A stretch of 64,000 nucleotides of DNA from Mycoplasmopsis gallinacea (GTDB lineage: Bacteria; Bacillota_I; Bacilli_A; Mycoplasmatales; Metamycoplasmataceae), in assembly GCF_900660495.1 (NCBI RefSeq), contig NZ_LR214950.1, positions 62,001-126,000 of the forward strand, written 5' to 3'. The notes beneath the pieces were generated by a model, which made no database searches, was not told the origin of the DNA, and saw only the letters and a program-made list of their open reading frames with translations. The position numbers and the translations under genes were made by a program. The stretch's first letter is position 1. Each line of letters begins with the position of its first letter. Positions 53,701-64,000 of the stretch are shown in pieces.

Positions 53701-56700
53701 CTTTTAATTCAGCATAAAGCTCTTTAGATCTTGGCGTATCGATGATATTTGAATTATCACCTTGTTGTCTTTCATTGTAATAGTAATTTGCAAGATCAAT
53801 TCTTCTTCTTAATTCTTTTGAATCTTCAAAAGCTTGAAGAACGATGTTGTTTTTGCTTGCATCAATTGAATCACTTTCGCCAGTTACGCTGATGTATGAA
53901 TCATTAAGAGCTCTGCTAAGGTATTTATCCTTAATAGCTTTTAATTTTTCAGAATCATCACCTGTTTGTGCTTTAAATTCAGTAAGGAATTGATTTAAAA
54001 GCGCGTTAATAGGTGCTTTATCTGTTTGTGAAAGACTTGATGTTTGAATTGTTTCTTTGATTTTTTGGTAATCAACTAAAATTTCAATTTTAAGCATCTT
54101 GATTTTAATTGAATCGATAAGCTTAGAAATTTGATCATTAGTTGTAAATGTTAAAAATCCTGCTTTTGCTTTTTTAATTTCAGCACTTAAAGATTCAATT
54201 TCTTTGTTAACTTCAGTATCAGTTGAAACATTTGATGAAATTTTTTCTTCAGCTTTTTTAACAATAGTTGAAAGATCAATAAATTTGTTTTGAAGTGTTT
54301 GTTCAATTATTTTTTTATAATCATCTACTGTTATAGTTGCAGATGTTAAATCAGATAAAGATGTTGATTTTAATACTTTATTTTTGTATAAATCATCCAC
54401 TCTCTTTTTAAGAGCATTGTAAAGATCTAAATGATTGTTTTTAAGATCTATATTTTCAAGACCATTTGTAGAATCATTTTTGTACTCTTCAATTAAATTA
54501 TTAAGCGCTTTTCTTTCATCATTTAAGTTTTGAATTTGAGCATTTTTATCATCTAAATTGTTAATTACATTTGTAATTTCAACGTTGTCTTTATCTTGTG
54601 AGTAAGGCTTTTTAGCTGTATTTTGTCATAATGCTTGAATAAGAAGTTTAGCGTCTACTTCATTACCTTCAAAAGTATTTGTTAAGTTTTTGTATGTTTG
54701 AATTTGTTCTGAAATCTCTTTGTATTTTGTAACAACTTCTTGAGCTTTTTCTGCTCTAATTTTTATCTTATCAAGTTCATCTTTTGATTTTTCATTGAAA
54801 GCATCTTGTTGAATTTTGTCTAATCAATTATCAACTTCAGTTTTCTTGATTTCACTATCTTGACCGTTGTATACGTAATAATTAATATCTTCATTAGCTT
54901 TACGTGTTTTTTCGATTATTTCATGAATTTCTTTTATAACAGCTAATCTTTCTAAGTATTTATTAATTTCAACTGTTTTAGCATTAATTGCTTCTGAATT
55001 ATCACTTTGCTCAACAACAAGTGCTTCACCTTCATTAATTAAACGAGTAAGTTCAGTATTTAACGATTTCGAGAATGCTGAATCACTATTTTTTGAAAGG
55101 AAATCATCATTTGCCACTTTGACAGCCTTAGCAAATTCTGTAATTGCAGGTAATTTATTTTCAAAAAGTTTAACTTTTTCGTTAACTGATTCAAAAGTAT
55201 CTAAAGTAGAAGCTTTATTTACTTGATCAAGGAAAGTATCATAAACACCATTTAAGTTTGTAAGTCCATTTGGATCATAAGCACCAATAGCATCTTCTGT
55301 TTTTTCTCTCAATCTTTGAATAAATCCTAACGATTCATCTCTTTTAATTTCGAATGTTTTATATTCTTCGAATTGTTCATCTAAAACAGATTTTTTGTTT
55401 TCAATATCTTGTTTTGAATCAGTAAAGTTAACAAGAGAATTTGAAAGCATATCATTAAGGAGGTTAATGTCGCTTTCAAGTTTATCTCTATCACTACCTC
55501 TAGTTTGTTCTTTAGCAAGTTCCTCTTTTAAAAGCAGAATTTTTTTAGCAACTAATCTTTGAACATCAAATAACTGAGTTGCTGAATCTACTTTTTCTTT
55601 AGTCGCAACTGGATCATAGTTACTGAAAGTATTTTTTGGATCATTTAATTCAGTAAGAACATTATCTGTGAAAAGATCGACAGCTTTTTTAACTGATGCA
55701 TATCCTGATTTAGAATCACTTGTAAGTTCATTATAAGGGTTATTTGAATCATCAGCATTTGGCGCTACATCTGATTTTAATCTTTGAGTAGATTTAATTG
55801 CTTCATCACGATCAAATTCAAACTGAATTTTGTCATGCATATCATCAAGATCTTGTAAAGTGGTTATTGGATCATCTTTTAAAGCATTGTATTCATCAAT
55901 TGCTTTAAGATAATATGGTTTTTCACTTTCTGGAAGATTTTGTTTATCTGCATATTTAGGATCGATTTTTTTCTTAAGAGCTTCGATTTTGTCAACTTTT
56001 TGTTGATATGATTCTTCGTTTTTTCTAATTTCGTTTTGGATATCGCTTAATTTAGCAAGAATTTCATCATTTTTAGCTTTAATTTCTTCAGCTGTAGCAA
56101 TGCGAGATTCTAATAAAAGCTCAGCTTCGTGTTTAAGTTGTTCAAGGTCATTTACAAGTTGCACTTGAATTGCTTTATCTTTAATTTGATCAAGAACAGC
56201 TTGAACATCTTCTTTAACTGAATTATTAAGTTCTTTTTTAGCTTCTTCTTTAACAAGGAAATCTTTAAGAGCATCTGTTTTAGCCTTAATTTCGCTTGGT
56301 GAATCAGCAAGGTTAATTCCGTTATTTTTAATTGCTTCTTTAATTTGATCAATTAATTTTTGGTTTTTATCAGTATTTCCCTGATCAGCAATTAATTGAT
56401 TCATTAAATCTGCAGCTTTTTTAAGTTCATCTACAAGAGGGTTAAATGCTGCCACTTTTTCTTCGGCAAGCTCAATATCGCTAGCTTGGTTTTTGTTAGC
56501 AAGAGCATCTTGAACAAAATCATCAACGGCTTTAATACCTTCATTAATTTTGTTTTCTTCTTCGGTTGTAGGGTTATTAACTTTGTTATTTTGAATTAAA
56601 TTATTTAAAGCAACAATATTATCTTTAGCTTTAGCAACTTTTAAGGCATTAACTTCATTTAAAGCATCATTGTTAAGTTCTGCAACTTCACTTGAGTTAG

Positions 56701-59299
56701 GGATGTTATCTGATTTAATTCCGTCAATAAGATCGCTAATTTTATTTTCAATTTCATTAGCTTTTGGAAGTTCTTCAGCTGAATAAGCACCTTTATTCGG
56801 TGATTCTTCTGTGTCAATAATAGCTGGTTTAAGAGCTTTAAGCTGTGTATCTTGAAGATCTTTTAGTGAAGGAAGAAGTTGCTCAAGTTTAGCTAAATCT
56901 TCTTTAGTTTTATCAATGTTTTCAGGGTTTGTTTTATCTCTTTCATAAGCTTCTTTAATGCTATCTAATTTATCTAAAAGAGCTTTTTCAATTGGTGTTA
57001 AAGGATTAGAAGTTTTTGTATTTGGGAATGTTTCATTGATTTTCTTTTTAAGATCATTGAACATTTTGTTTTGTTCTTTTTCACTAATTGCATTTGCTAA
57101 TTTATCATTTGCAGCTGAAAGAGCTTCATGAGCTTGTTTTAACTGTTCTTTGGTTGTGTTTGGATCTTTTAAAATTGCGTCAAGAGCAGCTTTTTTAGAT
57201 GCTACATCTTGCATTTCTTTTTGTGGTTTATCAACTAAAGTGTTAGCTTTGGCAAGAAGATTGTCACTTCTATCCATTGCATCAATAGAATCTTTAGCAA
57301 TAAGAGCTTTTTCGGTGTTTTCTTGAACTTTTATAGCAATTTCTTCAAGGGCAGCTTTTGCTTGATCAGCATTTTCTGCATTTAAAGAATTTTTAAGAGT
57401 CTCAGCTTGTTTTTTGAAATTATCTAAATTAGTAGCGAAAACTTTTTCCACCTCTGTAGGTACATAATTTGGATCATTATGAACATTGAAAATATCATCT
57501 AAATGATCTTTTTTCTCATCAATTAACTTTTGCACATCAATGTATTGATCAACAACTGGTTTGATAGTAAGAAAATCGTTCATTTTCTCAATTGCATCTT
57601 TTAAGTTGCTAATTGTAATAGGATCGGTTGCACTTGAAAGTTTTTTGGTTAAATCATCAAAATCAGCAATTTGTGCAAGCATATCTGCTGCGTAATCGCT
57701 TGGATCGTTGTTATAAAGATCTTTTAATGCTTGAATTTGGCTATTTAAGTTTTGAGCTTGGTCTAAATAATCATTTTTAAGTTCATTTGATCAAGCTTTG
57801 TAAATTTGTTTAAGCTCAGCAACAGGGATGGTCCCAAGATTTTTAGTTGCATCAATTTTGTTTTCAAGCTCATCTAAATCAGATGAAATATTTGGTTTAA
57901 GATTTTCTTGATCTTTTAATCACTTGATGTCATTTCTTAAATTATCAAGCTCGTCCATCATAATTTTTGAATCTGAAACAGCTTTATCAAAGACTTTTTT
58001 CATTTCATCAAGGATTTTTTGAGCTTCTTCTTTTGAAGCGGCTTTTCTGAATTTATCTTCTAAATTATCAAGTTTTAATTTATCAATGTCAGAAAGGAAT
58101 TTTTTATCATAAGCATCATCAATTTGTGCTTCTAAGTCTTTAAATTCATCTTCTAAAGCTTTAAGTGAATTATATTTATCATTAATTTGCTTTTTAAGAT
58201 TTGCAAGTGATTCAACATCACTAGGAAGGTTATCTAAATCTGGCAGATCTTTTCTGAATAAATCATCAAAAATATCAAGTTGCTCAGTGGCAACAAAATC
58301 TTTAATTGCTTTTTTAAGTTCTTCAGGACTCTTACGGTAATCACTTTCTTTTAATAAAGTGGTTTGTAAGTTTTGAATTGCTTCATCTAAATCAGCTTCT
58401 GAATTTAAGTTATTTTTAACATTATTGTATTGATTTATGGCATCTTGAATTTCTTGTTTAAGTTTTGGGTTAATATCTGAATTTAATAATTGGTTAGCTT
58501 TATCAACAAGCGAATCACCAGTGTTTATTTTTTTATCTAATCTTTGTTTAAGTTCTTCAAGTTTATTTAATTTATTTTGAACAACAATTTCTTTAGTTTC
58601 AAGGTCATTTAAAGTAAATTCGTATTCATTTGAGTATTTTTCTAAGCTATCAACTGATTCAAGAAGATCATTTTTTAAGTTAGGGTAAGGGAAAGTTTTT
58701 TCAAACTCTCTCGCTTTAGCTACTAATTCATCAGCAACTTGTAAGTATCCATTTTGTTTTGCAAGCTCTTCTTGAAGTTTTCTTTGATATTGTGCAAGCG
58801 CTTCAGAAATATTGTATGAAGGATCGCTTTCGTATCTTGCAAAAGCTTTTTCAAGTTCAATTGTAGGACCTAAACTAAAGTTACTTTTTAAAGTTGTTTC
58901 ACGTAAAAGGTTTCTTTGCTTTTCTAAAATATCCTTAAGAATTAAATAATCTGCTTTAGGCATATTTGGTGAAAATGCATTTGATAATTCCTGAGCTAAC
59001 TTATTTAATGAATCAGACATTGTTTTAATTTTTTCTCGATCAGTTAAGCTTTTGTTATTTAAAACAACATTATAGTTTTTAATGTTTTCAAATGATTCGG
59101 AACTAATTTTGTCTTTAAAGTAGTTTGATTTACTTGCTTGCTCCATTGCAGAGTAGCTATAACTTAATGTAACTAAAGCTGAATTTGGGTCAAGACCCAT
59201 AGTTTCTTTGATAAACACTAAGTGCATGGTAGAAGCGGCTGCAGCTACAGCAGCTGCAGCGGCTACACCACCAATTATTTTTTTAGTTTTATTACTCAT
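50714..59299 (-). CDS. Giant coiled-coil, membrane-anchored protein (2861 aa)
   Basis: One unbroken frame of 2862 codons with TGA as Trp. The ATG at 59299 follows AAAGGGA. The N-terminus MSNKTKKIIGGVAAAAAVAAA is a basic stretch plus Ala-rich hydrophobic segment (about residues 8-32) without a lipobox Cys, so it is an uncleaved anchor or signal. Residues ~35-2300 are Lys/Glu/Asp/Leu-rich helices with recurring Asp/Asn-Pro turns, like FIVAR/GA-type helical bundles or SMC-like coils; I find no exact tandem repeat. Residues ~2300-2861 are Trp/Tyr/Phe-rich and beta-like (YRFTPRNVQNFDNF, YFFFGLDRLGGKLIVNG). It overlaps the upstream giant gene by 8 nt. Likely a surface rod, adhesin or gliding-type protein; family not identified. 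Confidence 0.8.
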
Positions 59300-62200
59300 T
59301 TGTTTCCCTTTCTTCATCATTTTGTAATTCAAGATCTGATTTATAAATTTTAGCCATGTAATCTGTATTAAATGTATTAACGAAGTTTGTTGATCCAAAA
59401 GTCATTCCAAATGAATCATTTACATCATTTGAAGCACCATTCGAATTTTTACTTGTGATATATGTTCCACTTTCATCTACATTTCAAAACGCATCTGTCT
59501 TTGATCTAGGACCACTAGGACCACCGGTTGTGTTTTCAATTTTATAAGCAATATCCTTGTTAACGTATTTTGAAAGAACATCTTTAGCCATTTGTAATGA
59601 TTTTGTGTAATTTTGTTGCGCATCAGTATCTGAATATGTATATGAATTAGATACGTAAGCAACCATTCTATTCCCTCAAGGAATACCAGCAATAAAGTAT
59701 TTAGCATTTGATGAAGGCACAATTTGAAATAATCAAAGAATAATTCCCATTTTCTTACTATCAACATCATAAACTGGAATAGCAATTAAGTGAGGCACAT
59801 ATGAAATTGCACCATAGTTATCTGATGGTAATAATCTTCAGAATGTAAGGTCTGAACTTTTAGCATAGTTTTTGCCTTTGTATCTAAAGTTTCCATTATT
59901 TTTAACTGAAATGTTGATATTAATTCTTTCTTTTTGGATATCTAAAGTACGTTTTCATTTTTTAACTTCTTCAGTTCATTTTGCACCTTGTTCATTTGAA
60001 GGATATTTTAATACTCTTGTTTTAGCAGCAGATAAGTTAGGATCTAAATCAACAAAAGGATCATTTATTTGAATTGTTTTTGCTTTTAATTCAGTAAGTT
60101 TAGATTCTGAATACATTGGTAAATAAGTTTGTTCATTGTAAAGTGATTGTAAGTCATTGTATCCTGAAACAATAACACTAGGTGCTGTTTGTGGTGTAAC
60201 TCCACCTTTTGCATAGTCAAATAATATTCCACCTGGAAGGTTTTCGACTGCAGTAGATTTTCAGTCTTTACCCATTTCTCCAGATCAATCACCTTTGTAG
60301 AAACCTCTTGTATTTGTGAATCAATTGTTATTAATTTTAATTTCTGAATAAGTTTTAAATCTTGATTCAGCTCCTGTTCAGTAAACTATAACTTCCCCTG
60401 TGTCATTAAATACTGAAGTTGTTGAATTATTATTTGAAGGCATTGTGAATTTAACTAAAATGTTATATCTTACATTTTTGTAACTTGGGTTAGCTTGAAC
60501 AATGTCTGTTAATAAAGGTTGACCATCTTCATCAATGTATAAGTACACTTTAACGTTGTTGCTATTAAATATTTTGCTATTTTGTTTTACAATTGAGAAT
60601 TTGGTAAATAAACTTAAGAATGATTGTCCGTCAACTAAAAGAGCTTTTTTATCAACCCCACCAACTCTAACTGTTGTATATGAAGCGTCCTGAATTTTAT
60701 TTACAGCATCTGTTCAATCATCAACATATTTACCAGAAACAAGTTCTAAATCATTGTAATTGTAGTGGTATGAATCTTGACTTGGTTTATTGTAAAGGTA
60801 TTCAAAAAGATCTTGTTTATTAACTGGACTGTTTAATCAATCTCTAAATCCTTTAGCAGAACTTAAAGCTCTTTTTACTTTAAGAAGAACCATTGATGGT
60901 GAATTTAAATCAGCAGCATCAAGTTCTTTTTTAACTAATGAAGTATTTGTGTCATTTTTGATTTTTTCAGCTTGAGCGCTTTGAACATTAAATTGTTTTT
61001 TAAACTCAGCAAAGATAGCATCTTTTTGATTTAATGCACTAGCATCAAGTCAAAGATTTAAGTACTCATCAATTTGAGATCTTCTGTTGATGTAATCAAT
61101 ATAAATATTTTTAAGTGCTTTATTGTCAGAGTTACTATCACCAAAAATTAATTTATTTCACTTTGTATTTTGATCTAAGATCGCTTTTGAATAATCTAAG
61201 AATTTATCTTTTGAAGCAACAAGAGCATCTTTATCAGCATCATTAACTGGTTCATCTAGTGGGTTTACTCCTCGAGATGCATTTGTTGCGCTATCGAAGC
61301 TTGTTGTATTTAAGAATGAATTTAAGTATTGGCTACTTGAAGTGTCAAAATGCATATCATCAATGATAGTTCTTAAGTTAGAAGGAGTTGTTCCATCATC
61401 ACCTGGAGTTGGAGTTGTAAGCTCTTTTTTAGCTTCATCAAATTCTGTTTTAAAGCTCTTAAGTTTTAAGGTTGTACTTTGTTTTACAAGTGTATATTTA
61501 GAGTTAAGATCTTTTCTTTTCTCTTTAAGTTCAGTGATTGTATTACTGTAATTTTGATATTGCTCTTCTGAATAATTAGCAGTTGAATCTGTATAATCAC
61601 TATCAATATTTCATGAAGAAGGATCAAAACTTTCAATAGCTTGAATGCTTGCAATCAATGAATCGATATCGCTTGATGATAATCCATATAATTTAGCTAG
61701 TTCAGCTTTATCAATTGATTTAGACTGAATTGCAGAATCTACACCTTTGAAAATTTGTGAGTATTGTTTTGATCTTACAAGAAGTGATCTTAAGCTATTT
61801 CTTTCATATTCAAATAATGCTAAAAGTTGAGCTTTAATTTTGTCTTTTGATTGCTTAATTAACTCATTGCTTTTTCTAATGAATTCAATTTCTTCAATTT
61901 GCCCTTGGTTATAAAGAGTTTGAAGCTCATCGATAGCTTTAGCATCAAAATCATCCATTTTTGGACCATGATTAAATCCATAATTGCTATCTACATATGA
62001 TTTAATATCTTTAGCAACATCAAGTTGTGCTTTTAATTCTCTACGTTTTTGGTCTTTTAATTTAGCAATAAGTCCTGTTGAACCATCATCGATTTTGTCA
62101 ATTTCAAGTGATTTTGAAATTTCGTCGTGATTTGATTTGGTAAGTTGTTCTTTGGCTTTGCTAATTTCTTGATTTAATTGCTCATAAAGATCATTCATTA

Positions 62201-64000
62201 AAGCTGTATCATCATTTGCGCCTTGTTCATTTACTTTTCTAGCATCATAAATTGCTTGAGCTTTAGTAACAACTTTCTTAAGGTTAATTGAGTTATTAAG
62301 CGCAACTTTTAATGAAGTATCACTATCACCTGTTAAGTATCTCTCTTTGAAGTTTTTGTTAAATTCTTCAGAAGAATAATACGAATTTGTATAGTAAATT
62401 TCTTTGAAAATGTCATTTAAGATTTTTTGAAGTGGCGCAGATTCATTTGCTTCAAGATATACATTTTCACTATTAGCAAGAGCTGAATCTCTATTTTCCA
62501 CTTTATATGAATCAAGTGTTTTTTGGCTTGTTACATATGTTTTATAAAAATCAAGTTTATCAATTTGGAATTGTAATAATCTATTTCACTCATTAATAAT
62601 GTTTTGATCCACATTGTTTTGGTACATTGAAACAATGGCTTTAGAATTAACATTTAAATCACCTTTAATAAAGCTAATTTCTTCTTTAATTTGGCCAATT
62701 AATGATTTCATATGTGCATTTTCTTTAGCATAATTATCAGTTTCAATTTCAGCTACTTTAGCTTCTAAATCGTTTACTTTATCAGCAATTACTTTGTATG
62801 GATCAACTACTTTATTTACAGCTGAAATATAATCTGAATAATTATCTAAATCAGTTGTAGTATAGCTTTCAGAAATGTAGTTAATAATATTAAGGTATGC
62901 TTGACTGATTTTGCTATTAGCAACTGCATATTTAGGTTCATCTTTAGACAATTTTGTATTAAGGGTAGTGATATTAGCTAAAATGTTTTGAATTTTTAAT
63001 GCTCTATTTGTAAATAGTGCATTTTTTTCTTCAATTTGAGCTTCTAAATCACTAACTTTAGTATTTAATACTTGATTTTTTCAAGTTAAAGCAGTATTTT
63101 TTAAGTTAAATCTAGCATCATTGCTTGTTTCTTGTGAAGCAACAACAAATAATGCTTCAGCTAATTTGTTTTGAAGATCAAGGTTTTCTTTGTATTTAAA
63201 TAAATCATATTGAATTTGGTAGAAAGCTTTTTTAGCTTCATTTTTAGTTTCTTCAAGCTGTGTTTGTGCAGCATCTAATTTTTCTTTAAGATCAACAATT
63301 AAAGCCTCAATTTCAGATACATTAGCTTGCGCGCTAGTTACGCTAGATTCATCAAGAGATGAATCATAGCTTCTTTGAGCTTGAAACTCAGTAACTCTTT
63401 CTTTAGCAATTTCAAGTTCTTTAACACGTAAGCTAATTTGATTGCTATATCTTGTAATTTGTATCACTAATTCATCAAGTGTATCAGTAATTTCTTCAAG
63501 TTTTGCTTTATCAGCTGCAATTTTAGATTTAATTGTTTCATTTTGCTCTTGAGCTTGAATATGTTGCTCTTTAATAGCTTCAGCATCACTAGAATCTAAA
63601 TTATCTGAAGTTTCTTTAGCAGCAACTTCTGAATTTAAAATTGATTCACCAATGTTTTTAGTGTCAAAATCATATCCAAAATCTTTTAATGAGTCAGGAG
63701 CAACATTTAAAGCACTAAATTTAGCTTTTTTAGCTGTGTCATTATCTTTAATATTTTTATAATCATTATTAATAGATTTTTCTTGAGTTGTAACTAAGTT
63801 TTTGAAGTTATCAAGTGAAACTAAAATAATTGCAAGTTCTTTTTTGACGTCAAGAATATTAACTTCTTTATTTGCATAATCAATTGAATCTGCAAAGTTT
63901 TTAAATACTTCAAGCGAAGCAAGCATTTTAGCTTTAACCGAGTCTTTAGTTAAGCTACTAAAACTTTCTTCGATAGCTTCTTCATTAATTTTGAATGTTA
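59292..64000 (-). CDS. Second giant helical protein, C-terminal 1568 aa (runs off window)
   Basis: The frame is open from the window edge to TAA at 59292; I checked 60.06-61.16 kb triplet by triplet and found only TGA(Trp). The visible N-terminal ~950 residues are coiled-coil-rich (ELEIAKERVTEFQAQR, LKEKLDAAQTQLEETK). The last ~600 residues are non-coiled and aromatic (RLLPSDNYGAISYVPHLIA, GIILWLFQIVPSSNAKYF, GIPWGNRMVAYVSNSYTYS). It ends NDEERETNE. Its stop overlaps the start of the 2861-aa gene, so the two are translated as a unit and likely work together. No catalytic motif recognised. Confidence 0.78.

Noticed and set aside
50714-59299. Several separate coiled-coil genes
   Set aside because: All segments are in the same frame and separated only by TGA(Trp); one start with a ribosome site exists at 59299.
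1-64000. CRISPR array
   Set aside because: No regularly spaced short repeats were seen; the only clear repeats are IS ends, target duplications and the AG tract.

Overview
The window is mollicute chromosomal DNA. It is very AT-rich, and dozens of long reading frames run through TGA codons at conserved tryptophan positions (DnaG, DnaB, HsdR, both transposases), so TGA is read as Trp (genetic code 4). Gene content (MurQ/MupG sugar genes, a UU173/DUF2779 protein, LlaJI-type restriction, IS1634-family elements, lipoproteins with mycoplasma lipoboxes) suggests a hominis-group mycoplasma (Mycoplasmopsis/Metamycoplasma-like). I cannot fix the species. No tRNA, rRNA or CRISPR array was seen.

Region 1 (1-18.3 kb) is mostly housekeeping: rpoD (partial), dnaG and glyS, then a conserved membrane-anchored protein. 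A plus-strand pair follows (S1-like RNA-binding protein and a very divergent Pgi), then three overlapping two-TM DUF4231/SLATT-like genes. These are divergent, from a shared AT palindrome, to a large UU173-type protein. A 480-nt cytosine-poor non-coding stretch, a frameshifted amino-acid permease, a CNNM/CBS protein and the gdpP-rplI-dnaB group complete the region.

Region 2 (18.3-34.4 kb) mixes transport, lipid and defence genes. It holds a decayed pseudogene, an unidentified protein, an IS1634-type element with a 63-bp target duplication, an oppB-oppC-lipoprotein group without ATPases, ptsH, cls, rpiB and a solitary type I hsdR. A second, different IS1634-type element sits inside anmK.

Region 3 (32.0-42.0 kb) is a compact peptidoglycan-sugar salvage operon in a wall-less organism. 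In transcription order it encodes a DUF1460 amidase-like lipoprotein, MurQ, PTS IIA, a membrane protein, PTS IIB, PTS IIC, a small membrane protein, MupG (6-phospho-muramidase) and AnmK (IS-disrupted). A divergent RpiR/MurR-type regulator faces it. The likely logic is: trim scavenged muropeptides outside, import and phosphorylate a MurNAc sugar, cleave it with MupG, and remove lactate with MurQ.

Region 4 (42.0-50.3 kb) is a restriction island: a McrB-like/LlaJI pair, and a type III mod-res pair whose mod gene carries 13 in-frame AG repeats (a phase-variation tract, currently ON). An AbiEi-like antitoxin gene without a visible toxin follows.

Region 5 (50.3-64 kb) has an unexplained 370-nt non-coding stretch, then two overlapping giant genes on the minus strand: 2861 aa, and at least 1568 aa running off the window. 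Both are long helical/coiled-coil proteins, probably surface or motility-type.
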